Made by a program: the position numbers and the translations under genes. A stretch of DNA of 64,000 nucleotides from positions 372,001-436,000 of the forward strand of contig CM035308.1 of the NCBI GenBank assembly GCA_002900995.3, written 5' to 3'. Below, piece after piece: positions 1 to 10,888 of this stretch. Positions within the stretch are counted from its first letter, which is position 1, and each line of letters starts with the position of its first letter. This stretch comes from Ganoderma boninense. Its lineage: Eukaryota > Basidiomycota > Agaricomycetes > Polyporales > Polyporaceae. The notes under the pieces were generated by a model. It searched no databases, had not been told where the DNA came from, and saw only the letters and a program-made list of their open reading frames with translations.

Positions 1-266
1 GGGCGTCGTCGGTGCCCACCTTCAAGCTGACCCTGGACCTCACGACGACCTGGATGGGAAGACTCTGGCGCATGCAGGGGTTGCCCGCCGAGCCGTTCGA
101 GGAGGAGTACCTTCGGGACACGGATGTGGATGCCTATGCGGACACCCTTCTCGCGAGCGCCGCGTCGCTGGAGGAAGTCCAGGTGTCCATTGTCATTGTG
201 GAGTCTCAAGATCGAGGAATGCGTCGGGTGACCCGCAGGCGTACAGGACCAAATGCTTGTGATTGA
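1..266 (+). CDS. F-box-like family protein, 3' terminal exon (partial)
   Basis: The open frame entering the window (first full codon at base 3) encodes a terminal exon of the F-box-like family that fills the next 15 kb. The signature is ASSVPTFKLTLDL near the start, then TDVDAYADTLLASAASLEEVQVS, followed by a degenerate basic tail and a TGA at 264-266. It matches the last exon of the gene at 2890-4423 (SAVHTFRLELDMSW, DVDAYADALL) and the minus-strand exon at 63649-63972. The rest of the gene, including the F-box-like N-terminus, lies left of the window. An ATG-like start at base 12 is not a real start, because the homology begins before it. Function is not shown by this exon alone. Confidence 0.7.
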   Translation, partial: ASSVPTFKLTLDLTTTWMGRLWRMQGLPAEPFEEEYLRDTDVDAYADTLLASAASLEEVQVSIVIVESQDRGMRRVTRRRTGPNACD

Positions 267-662
267 ATGGAAGTGGACAGATAGATCGGTTTCGACGACT
301 TGGATATCTGGAAAGCATTCTGTGGCAAATGTTCTCGAGTCAAGTTGTCGTGCGAGCTAACGTGGAGCTTTTTCATGAGGTGAATTAATCCTGGTAGTTC
401 AGTGTTAGTTGTGATAAGAGCGTGCGTATTGGGAATTTTGAAGGGAACGGTGAATTTGGAAGCGGAATTATTGTACGATCGGGCGAGGATGAATCCATGT
501 CAAGACTGGCATTAGGCGCGCTTCGATTCAAGCAGGCGCCTACGCAGTCGTCGCAACCTTGACCTGCATCCCCCACCTTGCACCTATCTCTCTCAGTGCT
601 GTGTCCCGACTCCTCATCTTCGTTGCATACTTTCAGCCCCGTTACATGCAGTAACTACTTCG
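267..662. other. Intergenic stretch, no gene seen
   Basis: Between the truncated first gene and the putative leader of the gene at 855 I see no supported coding region. The short open frames here have no paralogue among the F-box genes. It probably holds the 3' end of the first gene and the promoter of the second. Confidence 0.5.
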
Positions 663-854
663 GTGAGTAAGTCTCTGAACAAACCATCGTGAGCATGGCA
701 ACTGACGCCACTCGATAGCACGGCTCGGAGTTGGGACGGCCCTCTGGTGCTCTCTTGCCGTTCAACTGGGGGAAACTGCTTTCACCTCGCGATTGAAAAA
801 AGTAAAATCATCATCTAGCCCTACTCCGTACCGATGCTGATCGCTTATTCGTAG
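663..854 (+). other. Putative 5'-UTR intron abutting the start codon (192 nt)
   Basis: A GTGAGT donor at 663 and a TTCGTAG acceptor ending at 854 would place the 3' splice site directly before the ATG at 855. The paralogue at 4950 has the same arrangement, with GTGAGT at 4758 and TTCGTAG ending at 4949, and the interval is again exactly 192 nt. The shared length and position support a real leader intron inherited through the duplication. No transcript evidence is available here. Confidence 0.55.
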
Positions 855-2394
855 ATGCCGCTCCCGACTCTCAACCTCGACATCCTGCTCTCCATTATGG
901 CGTGTGCCACGAGGAAGACACTGTTGTGCATGATGCTAACATCCCGCGACTTGCACCGTGGTGGCATCAAGTATCTCCTTCGAGAGACCCCCCGTATCTG
1001 GAAGAAGCGAAAATTCCAGTCATTTCTCTCCTTTTGCGAGGCAAGAGGAGACCGCGTAGAGGTCGCCTACCGCATGCATTATCTTCGGGGCTTGGAAATA
1101 GATCTGGATGATGCAGCAAGCTCTCTAGGTTCCAATGAAAACACGGTTGAACATAAACTGAGTTCCACGTCTTCGGCCTTAACACAGCTCCTCACCTCGA
1201 CTATTCGTGTCTACGCTCATAACTTCACCCGCTTGCTCATCCTGAGCTGTGACAGTCTCCTCGCTGCTGATCCGAACCTCTCCCTCGCCATCGCCTCTCT
1301 AACGACCCTCACTTACCTCAACCTCGGTGACGCGACCAAGCGCAGTTTTGAGCTGCTTGGCTCTCTGCAGTCGCATCTGGTGGAAGCGAACATCGGCATG
1401 AATATCGATCTCATCGACCCTCCTGAAGGCGACCTGACGGCCATGCTTCGCAACTCCGAGTCTTCCATGACCATCCTCTCCCTCTACCATGCAAGCCACC
1501 CCACTGGAGTCGCATGCTACCCCCAGCTTCACACCATCGACATCCGCCATCTCGACGTTCCAACGACCCGACACTACGTCACGACCTTTCCGAATCTTCA
1601 AGTCCTCCGAGCCAGTGAGTGCATCGCTGGCTTCTCCGACGATCCTGAAGAGTGGATGCGACTCCGAACCTCGAACGTCTCCCAGCAGGCGCAGGGCGGC
1701 TCGTGGCGCGCCCTGCGAGCTTACGTCGGGTCTATCCTCTTCCTGTACCTCTTCGGCCTCGGCTGCCATGTGACGTACGTCCATGTGTGCGCCGAGGACG
1801 ACTATGAGGCCATGGACTTGCAGCAGCTCCGGGATGTCGTTGCCGACACTCGCCCGGAACACCTAGTGGTTGATATCGAGGAAGTCTCGAACACGTTCGA
1901 GCAGGCGGAAGACGTCAAGCTCCTCTTCGAAGACGCGGGGTTCCAGGCGGTGAAGACCTTTGTCCTGAACCTCACCCTCCGTGGTTACGACGATGAAATT
2001 ATGGATATGGAGACACTGCTGGTACGTGTTTCAATTCATGCTCATGTTGGTATTCAAGTTGAACTGACGCCGCACCGGGTAGGAATGCATCCTCACCGGG
2101 GTATCCTCCAGCCCCTCGCTCGTTGGGTTCGAGCTCAGTATCAGTTCGCCGTCCCTCAAGTACTGGAGAAACACAACCGATGTCGACTCGTCTGGGAGAT
2201 CGACGAGGCCCAGGCTTCCTCGTTCCGAGAAGTTCCTCGCAGGCTTGGACGCCAATGCTGTCGTGGATCGCCTCCTCCTGTCTAGCGAGTCTCTTCAGGC
2301 CGTTTCTGTGACTCTGGGGATGAGGACCGTCGAGCGAGGCCCCGTCGACGTTTTCTTTGATGAAGACAGCTTGGAGAGTCCGAGTCGCGAGTAG
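855..2394 (+). CDS. F-box-like protein (array gene 1), two exons, intact
   Basis: Exon 1 is 855-2021 and exon 2 is 2083-2394, with a GTACGT...GTAG phase-0 intron of 61 nt. The product is about 492 residues. The N-terminus (LNLDILLSIMACATRKTLL, then SRDLHRGGIKYLL) looks like a degenerate F-box helix bundle. The middle carries leucine-rich segments (LTTLTYLNL, ATTFPNLQVL-type) without strict LRR periodicity. Exon 2 begins ECILTGVSS and ends near VDVFFDEDSLESPSRE. It is the closest relative of the gene at 4950 and shows no frameshift, so it is the best candidate for a functional member of this subfamily. If active, it would be expected to recruit a target to an SCF ubiquitin ligase; that is inference from the F-box-like start. 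Open frames in other phases are shadows. Confidence 0.75.
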
Positions 2395-2889
2395 TGGTGC
2401 CTGCCAGTGCATTTGTACGCGCGTGAGCCGGTCAGATTAAAATGCTCAGAACCGGGATCTTAATATTATGTATGCAGTGGTAGGAGGCCCAATCCTGGAA
2501 TTCCGTAACGCCGCGAGAGCTGATCAATGCTTGTGCTTAAAACGTTGAGCGTCAACTTAGTGCGGTGGACATGACACTGAGTCCTTGCTCGCAACCTGCG
2601 TGGGCCATTGTGACGCTTCTCATTTTGTGCTCTCTACTTTCAACCTCACCGACATTCAGTTATTTTCAAATAAGTGAGTATGAGACTTGATAGTGTGCAA
2701 GTACTGTATTCGAATTCGTTAGATGGCGGTCTGTGGGCGCTTGATGGACATGGCTGAGTTGGGCTCGTCCCGATCGCCGCGGCGACCTTGCTCCCGCCGT
2801 CTACCAACTTGCAAACTCTGTCACTAAAACCTCCGTCACGTCATCATTGATTTTCCACCACCCCGCTGGGAAGGTCCTTCGACGCCAGC
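2395..2889. other. Intergenic region, promoter of array gene 2
   Basis: No coding region is supported. Unlike other array members, the ATG at 2890 is not preceded by a splice acceptor, so a leader intron ending at the ATG is not evident. Confidence 0.45.
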
Positions 2890-4423
2890 ATGGACCCTGC
2901 ATCCAAACTAGCCATCTCCCTGAACATGGACGTCATCCACATCATCATGTCCTACGCTGATCTCAAAGTCGTCTCAAACATCATGAAGACTTGTAGCATG
3001 CTGAACAGCGAAGGTGCCAAGTATCTTCTCGCGGATGTGGTGTCTCTGCGGTGCGATCGGACCCTTCAGTCTTTCATGCTGTTCTTGACCGCAAGAAAGC
3101 AGCCACAAGAGTGCGCTAACCGGCTCACATTTCTCACCAAACTATCCCTCGACTTCTACCATCCAACATCGCTCGCTGCTCGCATCCTTGAGCAGTTCTT
3201 CGTAGTCGTCGGATGGACTTTGAGCTTTGCTTCCCTGGAGATTTCCAATGCCGAAGCCCTCCTGGCCACGCACCCTCCCCTCGGCCCTGCCATCGCTCGA
3301 AGCTCACGACACTCAAGGCCTTGACCCTCTCCGATGCCAGGAAGCGTTGTGCGTCACTGCTTCGTACTCTCCAGTCCAGCCTCGTATTTGCGGACATCAC
3401 CTTCAGCACCAGTAACGGCCGCCCGAGCATGAATCCGATCGTCCTTCTCGAGGGCTCCCAATCCACGCTTGAATGTTTGAGGACGGCTTTCGCAGTCTCT
3501 TCTCCCAACGGCCTGTGCTACGTCAATGTCACTTCCTTGTTCTTATCGTGCATAGACCTACCAGTCATCGAAGACTACATCCACGCGTTTCCGAACCTCC
3601 TCTCCCTCGCCACCATCGAATGCAGCAGGCTCCGAAACGACCCCGAACTGCGCGAGGTCCGCCGAACGACGAGCATGCTGCATCAGGCTCGACATGGGAC
3701 CTGGCGGTCTCTGCGCCTCTACACAGGCTCCATGCTGGACCTATGGACCCTCGGGCTGACGTGCCGAATACACACCATCAAGATGGGCTTCCCGCAGAAC
3801 AGGGTGGACCCCGACATGCTGAACGATATTCTCTCGCACACTCGCCCGTCAGCGCTTTACCTTGCGCTCCCTGGGGCCTCATGCCTGTTGGACGAGGACA
3901 CGCGCGCCGTGCTCTCTGTGGAGCGTGGTCTGCAAGAACTCGACCTGCGGGTGCTCCTGCATACGAACGGGAACGACCAAGGTGTGTCTATCGGAGACGT
4001 CCTGGTGAGTTTTCATTTTTGGTGTTGCATCAAAGGCATTTCAACAACCAGTCCATTCAAATTCCCGTCTTCTTTGTAAAGGACTTGCTTGTCGACATCG
4101 TCCGGGCGTCGGCTGTGCACACGTTCAGGCTGGAGCTGGACATGTCCTGGATGAAGGTTGTGCCCACTCGTGCTGAGCGTGACGGCTGGAAGGTTCGATC
4201 TGCCATGCCATTTGAGGTCTACCTGCAGAACATGGACGTCGATGCGTACGCGGACGCCCTCCTCGCAAAGGTCGCGTCGCTCAAGGAGGTCTATGTCTCT
4301 GTCGTGCGGCCCGAAGGCGGATGGTTAGACACATCGAGATTGCAAGGCTATGGACGGCGATCTGACGAACGCGTCGGACCGGGGCTCAGTGGATGGGGAT
4401 TCGGTATAGCGGCAGGTATCTGA
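2890..4423 (+). pseudogene. F-box-like gene (array gene 2) with one frameshift
   Basis: Starts with LNMDVIHIIMSYADLKVVSN and MKTCSMLNSEGAKYLL, the F-box-like region of the second subfamily (genes at 7454, 9377, 11220, 13235). The reading frame breaks near 3296-3300: upstream it reads AIARSSRHS, whereas the family's LTTLKALTL motif follows in another frame. One missing base after GCT would reconcile them. The downstream frame runs to a donor at 4005 (GTGAGT). The acceptor at 4080-4081 opens exon 2 (DLLVDIVRASAVHTFRLEL), which ends at 4423. Exon 2 resembles the terminal exons at 1-266 and 63649-63972, not those of genes 5-7, so this is a third subtype. The single lesion could be real or a sequencing error. 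Confidence 0.65.
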
Positions 4424-4757
4424 ACGTTGCGGTGTTCGGGATGCGTTCAAGTACGACCACCGGAGGTAGTTCCAAGTATTCTATTCTTAATATGGCATGG
4501 GTTACTGACGTATGTGTGTGTAATGTTCAATTTATGGAATGCTAATCGAAGCCCAGATGTCGCGCAGATCAGCTGGGACCGGGAAGTTGAGTGCCTTTCA
4601 GATGTCGCACATCTCTTGCGCTTCAATTCAATGTCGGCGGCTCGGCGCTTGTGCCGTCGTGCACCTTGACCTCCAACCTCCACCTCCCCTCTCCCCTCGA
4701 TTGTCCCTCTACTATCCAGCATCCATGTAGGCCTCGCTGTATGCTACATATGTAACT
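4424..4757. other. Intergenic region, no gene seen
   Basis: Short overlapping open frames on both strands have no family match. It presumably contains the terminator of gene 2 and the promoter of gene 3. Confidence 0.4.
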
Positions 4758-4949
4758 GTGAGTGAATGCGTCGAGATGATTTTGTAAGCGCAATGGCTGA
4801 CACCAGTACTCGACACAAATTCCAGCTTGAGACTCCTCCCGCTCTTTCAATTCACTTGCGACCATCATCTTGTCGGCTTCCATATGTACGAGGAAAGTGC
4901 CATAGGCTTAAACCTCTCTCGTATGACCATGCTCATTCGTCCTTCGTAG
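4758..4949 (+). other. Putative 5'-UTR intron abutting the start codon (192 nt)
   Basis: GTGAGT at 4758 to TTCGTAG at 4949, directly before ATG. Its length equals that of the interval upstream of the paralogue at 855, which makes chance unlikely. Confidence 0.55.
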
Positions 4950-6530
4950 ATGGCGACTCCTACCTTCAATGTTGACATCCTCTTCCACATTATGGCGCAT
5001 TCCACTAGGAAGACACTTCTGAAAATGATGCGAGCTTCTCGTGACTTGCACCGTGGTGGCATCAAGCATCTCCTTCAGAATCCCCCTGACATCTGTGACG
5101 AAAGCTCTCTCAGATCTTTTCTCCTCTTCTGTGATGCGAAGGGAAGAGAAGCAGAGGTTGTATACCGCATGCACTACCTTCGGGGCCTCACAATAGACTT
5201 GGACCCGGAATGCTCCGACTACGACTCCGAGGACTCGGAGGACGACGACAAGTGCCAAGATGAACTGGGTTCCATGGCTCAGGCTCTAACACACCTCCTC
5301 ACCTCCATCATCCGTGTCTACGCTCACAACTTCACTCGATTGGACATCCTCAGTTGCGACAGTCTCCTCGCCGCTGATCCGAACCTTTCCCTTGCCGTCG
5401 CCTCTCTGACAACTCTGACGCACCTCAACCTCTATGACGCGACCGAGAACAATTTCAAGCTACTTGGCGGTCTACAGTCATGTCTTGTGGAGGCGCACAT
5501 CGGAATGGACATCAATATAATCGACCCGCCGGACGGGGATCTCACTGCTTTGCTCCGTCACTCAGAGTCTTCGTTGACCGTCCTTTCTCTCTACCATACT
5601 AGCAATCCCACTGGCGTCGCTTGCTACTCGCAGCTCCACACCCTCGACATCCGCCATCTCGATATTCCGACAACCCGGCACTACGTCTCCACCTTCCCAA
5701 ATCTGCGAGTCCTCATCGCCAATGAGTGTATTGGCCGCTACTCGGGCGACGAGGATGAATGGGCGCGGTTCCGAGACTTGAACATCGCACAGCAAGCTCG
5801 AGACGGTTCGTGGCGCCCCTTGCAAAGCTACGACGGCTCTATCCTTTTCTTGTACTTGTTCGGCCTCGCCTGCCATGTGCCATACGTCCACGTCGACGCC
5901 AGCGACGAGTATGAGTCCATGATTATCCAGCAAGTTCGAGCGGTTGTCGCAGACACGCGCCCCGAGCACCTCGCTGTCGATGTCTGGCAAGTCTCGCACG
6001 TTCTTCGGCAAGCTGAAGACATCATCGCCCTCTTCAAAGACGCCGAGTTCCGGGCAGTCAAGACGTTCGTTCTCAAAATGTCCCTATGTGCTGGAGACGA
6101 CAAAACGGACATGGAGGCAATGCTCGTGAGTCCCATCCATTCCGCTTACCAGCGTGGACGGCACGCGTGTCATGGTTCCGAGTCGTTCTATAGCACTAAC
6201 GCGTCTCCCAGGAGTGCATCTTCACCGCGGTGTCCTCCGCTCTTCCCTTGCTGGCTTTTCGCTATCGATCGAATGGTCGGCCCTTCGATGGCGGACGGGG
6301 GTGCGGCTCGGGCTCGGCTCGGCCCCTCCGGAAAGAAGCAGCGCCCCAAGCGGCCCCGCGTGCAGGTCTTCCTCGAGAGCCTGGACGCTCACGCTGTCGC
6401 CGATCGCCTACTCCGCTCGTGCCAGTCTCTCCAGGCTGTGAAGGTGGTCTTAGGAAAGGCGACTGCTGAAAGGGGTCCTGTCGATGTTTTCTTTGACAGA
6501 AAACCCTTGGGGCGCGGCGTCGCGGAGTAA
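4950..6530 (+). pseudogene. F-box-like gene (array gene 3), paralogue of gene 1, exon 2 frameshifted twice
   Basis: Exon 1 (4950-6125) is open and closely matches gene 1: FNVDILFHIMAHSTRKTLL, SRDLHRGGIKHLL, and an added acidic patch (SEDSEDDD) near residue 95. The donor at 6126 (GTGAGT) and acceptor ending at 6211 introduce exon 2, ECIFTAVSSALPLLAF, matching ECILTGVSS of gene 1. The homologous frame then moves twice: at the T run near 6256-6259 (SLSIEWSALRW continues in a second frame) and near 6328-6331 (GKKQRPKRPRVQVFLESLD continues in the third frame to VDVFFD and the stop at 6530). Each is explained by one lost base in a short homopolymer, so sequencing error and real decay are both possible. 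Confidence 0.65.
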
Positions 6531-6739
6531 GGCCAGTCTCTTCCTACAAGGACGCGAGTGGTTTGTTGAGATCAATGTGAAGTTGATGATAAAATCGGAA
6601 CCTGCTTGTTACGCAGGTGTTCCAGAGGCTCACCTGATCAACTTTAGTTTCGACGGGTGTCAGCTCAAAATATTTACCTGCAGCATCCAAATATCCGACT
6701 CCTCCCGGGCTGAGTCCGATCGCCGTCACCCGTGTCATT

Positions 6740-6984
6740 CATCAGCAAAACTCAAAAACTCTGTGGGCTCTGTAACCTCTGTGAAAATTGGTAAGAGGTC
6801 TCAGAGGTCTCAGAGGTTACAGAGGTCACAGACAGGCATCTTTGTGAGTGTTTTTCGACACAACATGTCTTTTCTAGTCTGTAATTTAGTCATAGTGAAC
6901 CTCTGTAACCTCTGACCTCTGTGACCTCTGTAACATCTGCCACAGAGGTTACAGAGCTCACAGAGTTTTTGAGTTTTGCTGATG
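6740..6984. repeat. Foldback/MITE-like element with 44-nt terminal inverted repeats
   Basis: Bases 6740-6783 and 6941-6984 are inverted complements over 44 nt with one mismatch that I can see. The interior contains further CAGAGGT/ACCTCTG repeats, also arranged as inverted copies (about 6793-6832 against 6898-6934), so nearly the whole 245 bp could fold into one hairpin. There is no coding capacity and no clear target-site duplication at the edges. It resembles a non-autonomous DNA transposon or foldback element lying between array genes 3 and 4. Confidence 0.8.
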
Positions 6985-7453
6985 TTCGCGATTTGCTAGG
7001 AACATTCATACCTGTCTCATTGTCTGCTTTCCCGTGGTTGCTCAATAAAACATACATACGCGTTCATATAAAGTCGTTCGATTTATCGGTGTAGCGAAAG
7101 CATGACTTGGAGCTTTGAGCCACAATCGTGATCATGATGTCGGAACACCGATTGGGACTGCGGGCGCTTGGGTGCCAACTGGCATGAGTTCCAACCACCA
7201 CATCGCCTCTGTGCCTGCTGCTCGAAGCCCGTCAATCCTAACACATACACGCACCAAAGAAACCCGGTAAGCATTACTCAGTGTCTAATCGAGCCCATAC
7301 TGAACTTGACTACAGACCTGAGATCAGAAAATTAGCTCGAACTTCACTGAGGCCGCGACGAAGTTGGTTTTCTCGTGGGTACGTGCCAGCGTGATTGTGC
7401 GAGATAATCTCGTGAAGTATATGCTCATTTTGGACCATATTCAGCCTATCCAG
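6985..7453. other. Intergenic region with likely 5'-UTR intron of gene 4
   Basis: No coding sequence is supported. A GTAAGC donor at 7267 and a CCAG acceptor ending at 7453 (immediately before ATG) would give a 187-nt leader intron, in line with the pattern of the other array genes. Confidence 0.4.
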
Positions 7454-8980
7454 ATGGACTCTGCATCCCTGAATGTGGACACCCTCCACAATGTAATGTC
7501 CCTCTCCGATAGGACAACCGTATCCCGAGTAATGCAGACGTGCCAAGTCCTGAACCACGAGGGCGTCCGACATCTCCTTGACGACACGCCTTGTATCACA
7601 AACAAAAGTCAAGCAGTTTCCTTTGCCTCGTTCTTCCTTTTGGGAAAGAATTCGACAAGAATGGAACACCGTCTCAGGTGGTTGACCGGCTTGTCCATCG
7701 GCTTCAGTGGGAAAAAGCTTGGGCCAGCATTGGGCAAGGTGATGACACAATTCTTCCTCAAGAGTGTCCTCCACGCTCCCTCATTCACGAGGTTGAAGAT
7801 CTACGACGCCGAAGCCATTCTCTCAGCCACCTCACTTCTCCCCGCATCCATCGCCATGCTCACCACGCTCCGTCATCTTACGCTCGATTCGGCAGGGACA
7901 GTCTCGGCTGCCATGCTGCGCCTTTTCCAGTCCCGCCTCACATCTGCAGAGATTGCATACAGCATCGCCAATCCACCTCGTTTCCTCAAAGATGCGAACG
8001 CTGCTGCGGTACTCTACCGCGCCAAAGAAACCCTCAGCACCCTCACCCTCGAGTACCCGTACACGTCAGCCGACGGACCCTCCTTCCCGAACATGCGCTC
8101 CTTGACGCTCAAGTATATGGAGCTGCCAACAACGCGCCACCTCGTCCACGCCTTCCCAAACCTTTCCATCCTGCGCTTTTACGACCAATACATGGGCGAG
8201 ATCGACTTCGACGACGAGAACGAGGACCCACTGGAACGCAAGCGCGAGGCGAACGTGGCTGAGCAGCGGGAGCACGGGTCCTGGGACTCTATTCTCAGGT
8301 ACAAGGGGCCCCTCTCCGTGCTGTACGGCCTCGGTATCACCTGCCCTGTTCACTTCCTAGTCGTGCACGACCACAACGATGAGGAGATCAACATATCGAT
8401 GCTCAGGACAGTCATCGCGGACGCGCACCCCTCGCACCTCACAGTCCGGATCACGGAGGTCAGGTATCTGCTGGAGAAGGCGAAGGCGTTCGTCCGGCTG
8501 TGCCAGCGATTCGAGGACAACCTCTACAGCTTGGAGCTCAACCTCTGCCTGAGTCCTGGGGACTGGACCCTCGATGTGGAGGCACTGATGGTACGTAGCC
8601 TCCAGCGACGGTGTACACCCCCTGAATCGACTTTGATTTCGCAGGAGTGCATATGCAGCGCACTTTCTGCCGCGCCGTCCGTCACGGCGTTCAAGCTCGA
8701 GCTCGACTGGTCTGTCTTGACTGCGTCCAGCATCCCTGTGGACGGCGTCATCGTGGACTTCGACGGCACCATCTTTGACCCCGCCGTTACCATCATGGCC
8801 AGGGAATACTTGAACGGGCTGGATGCCGATGCCGTTGCGGAACGCCTCCTCGCGTCGAGCAAGTCCCTCAAGACAATCATGGTCGTGCTCGCTCGGACGG
8901 ATGAAGACGTCGTCGCGCTGAAGCGCGGGACCTCAGAAGACCTGGAGGTCTTTGATATGCTCGAAAAGTCAGGATTCTGA
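7454..8980 (+). CDS. F-box-like protein (array gene 4), intact
   Basis: I place the start at 7454 because the family start MDSASLNVDTLHNVM lies there, directly after an acceptor-like CCAG. An upstream in-frame ATG at 7364 has no homology. The F-box-like region is followed by MQTCQVLNHEGVRHLL, a central leucine-rich region (LTTLRHLTLDSAGTVSAAML) and HLVHAFPNLSIL. A family-position intron at 8591-8644 (GTACGT...GCAG) is 54 nt long and stop-free, so retention would insert 18 residues. Spliced, the junction reads ALM-ECICSALSAAPSV. The terminal exon is open to 8980. Along with gene 1 it is the only array member without a visible lesion. Function is unknown; an SCF adaptor role is inferred from the N-terminus. 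Confidence 0.75.
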   Translation: MDSASLNVDTLHNVMSLSDRTTVSRVMQTCQVLNHEGVRHLLDDTPCITNKSQAVSFASFFLLGKNSTRMEHRLRWLTGLSIGFSGKKLGPALGKVMTQFFLKSVLHAPSFTRLKIYDAEAILSATSLLPASIAMLTTLRHLTLDSAGTVSAAMLRLFQSRLTSAEIAYSIANPPRFLKDANAAAVLYRAKETLSTLTLEYPYTSADGPSFPNMRSLTLKYMELPTTRHLVHAFPNLSILRFYDQYMGEIDFDDENEDPLERKREANVAEQREHGSWDSILRYKGPLSVLYGLGITCPVHFLVVHDHNDEEINISMLRTVIADAHPSHLTVRITEVRYLLEKAKAFVRLCQRFEDNLYSLELNLCLSPGDWTLDVEALMVRSLQRRCTPPESTLISQECICSALSAAPSVTAFKLELDWSVLTASSIPVDGVIVDFDGTIFDPAVTIMAREYLNGLDADAVAERLLASSKSLKTIMVVLARTDEDVVALKRGTSEDLEVFDMLEKSGF

Positions 8981-9376
8981 GCCTGAGGGTCTCCGAGTAT
9001 AAACACGACGATCCTGCCGGAATTTTCGAGCTCACTGCTAGTGCCTTGAATAGCTCATTCCCGTAGACCGCCTGCAGTGGAGATTCGTGCTTGCCCATTT
9101 GTATACAGTGATAACTTGCAGCGGAGTTGTGTGATGATCGATGATTCCTTGCTGAGTTGCTCGTATCCTTGTCGTATTTGATCATCCGGATAACAACAAG
9201 GCTGGAGCGCTTAGCGCTGAATCCACTGCACCAACCAGCGCACCACGACGCCACAGGGCCATTTCAACAACCTACTCTCACCACCCACCGTGCTGAAGAC
9301 CACTGGCCACCATTTTGAGAACTCAGCTCCAGTTTTCTCTGCGATCACCATTCTGACAAGCTCGTTTTTTCTTCAG
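8981..9376. other. Intergenic region before array gene 5
   Basis: No supported gene. The stretch ends in a pyrimidine-rich TTTTTTCTTCAG acceptor directly before the ATG at 9377, suggesting a leader intron whose donor I could not place. Confidence 0.4.
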
Positions 9377-10888
9377 ATGGACAGCTCTGTGCCAAGGAGT
9401 CTGAACCTCGACGTCCTGCACCTCATTCTCAAACATTGCAATCGGGATGTCATCTCGCAGTTTATGAAAACTTGTCGGTTCCTCAATCGAGAAGCGGTCC
9501 AGTACCTCCTGAACGATATTCCTGCTATCAGGACGAAAGCGCAGGCCTTGTCCTTTGTCCAATTTGCGCTCACGACCCGTCAAAGTGCCGACATCGCTCA
9601 CCGCCATAACTGGATCAATAGCTTGCAAGTCATATCATCATACGAAACAGAGACTCCGGAGGTCGCAGAGATCCTGAAGCCGTTTTTCGTCCTTGTCGCG
9701 CCACTGGCCCCCAACTTTTATCTCTTGGAGATCAGCCACGCCGAGGCTTTTTTTGCCCGGGCGGATCCTGAGCTCTCTACCTCAGTTGCTTCACTGACGA
9801 CCCTTGAAGTTATCGCCTTTCGTGATGCCGGCAAGGAGACTGTCAAGATTCTCCATGCTCTACAGTCCCGCCTCACTGAAGCTGAAGTCCACTACGACTC
9901 GATGCGTGGCCGATCGGTACCGGATCCCGTTTCTTACCTGCGCTACTTACTCGGAGGACACGTTACGGCGCATATCGCTTCGGTACACAGTTTCCTCCCC
10001 CGCCGCAGGCTGTTACCGGAATGTCCGTATGCTCACGCTCGACTGCATCGATCTCCCGACAACCTACCACTTCGTCCAAGCATTCCCCAACCTCCTGTGT
10101 TTGCGAGCAACCGAGTGCACAGCGCACTACAGGGAGACTCGGAGTGGTCTTAACGCCATCGTGCAGAGGAAGAGGGGTTTCAACATCGCCGAACAGGCTC
10201 AGAAAGGGTCATGGAACAGGCTGACGTCCTACAAGGGCTCCGTCACTATGCTCTATGCTCTGGGACTTGCCTGTCCGGTGTCGCATGTTTACCTCCATGA
10301 CGGCGAGGAAGAGGGGCTGGATCCCATCAGGATTCGGACCGTCCTGGCAGACACCCGTCCCTTGCACCTCACGATCCGGGCCGATGGATTGAGATTCGTC
10401 CTTGCGCGGTACCGGGACTTCATGGCGCTCTGCAGAAGCGATGAATTCCAGAGGTTGCCATCCCTCTATCTCAACTTTCGAGTCTGGCTTGGAGGCTGGA
10501 ACCCCCCGGCCCCGGAAGCCGTCATGGTACGTCCGAATTGAGTCGTTCTGTGCTGAGATTCAAGTGTGCTCGAATCTGACAAACCCGTCAGAACTTGATA
10601 TACACTGCTGTTGCGCCGTCGCCCGCCACTGTGGTGGTGCTCATGATTCGGTTCTACGGCATCACGGACCCGCGACAGCAACCGCAGGCTTTCGAGCGAC
10701 CCACCCCGTCCCGTGTCCGAACATTTGTCGATAGCATTGATCCATATGCTATTGCAAGTCGGCTGTTTACCGGAAATCCAGCGCGTGGCGCCGTGAAGGT
10801 CGTCTTCGTCCGGAACAAGAAGAAACGGGTCGTCTTCCGGGGGCAGCAGGATTTGATCATGGACCTCGATTTCGATCAGTTCTTCTAA
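9377..10888 (+). pseudogene. F-box-like gene (array gene 5) broken by a 4-bp tandem duplication
   Basis: Begins LNLDVLHLILKHCNRDVIS with MKTCRFLNREAVQYLL. The frame is open to about 9943, where TACT is present twice in tandem (9944-9951). Paralogues read YSEDTLR or HSEDTLR here, so one TACT is an insertion and shifts the frame. The homologous frame then runs from SEDTLRRISL to the donor at 10527 (GTACGT), and exon 2 (10592-10888) reads NLIYTAVAPSPATVVVL to a stop. Exon 2 contains RLFTGNPARGAVKVVFVR, the family C-terminal motif. A precise 4-bp duplication outside a homopolymer looks like a true slippage mutation, so this is more likely a real pseudogene than an error. Confidence 0.75.

Noticed and set aside
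6484..6915. Plus-strand frame reading into the foldback element
   Set aside because: It runs from the end of gene 3 in another phase into repeat sequence and has no homology.
7364..7453. Upstream in-frame ATG as the start of array gene 4
   Set aside because: The added 30 residues have no counterpart in paralogues, and a splice acceptor directly precedes the family start at 7454.
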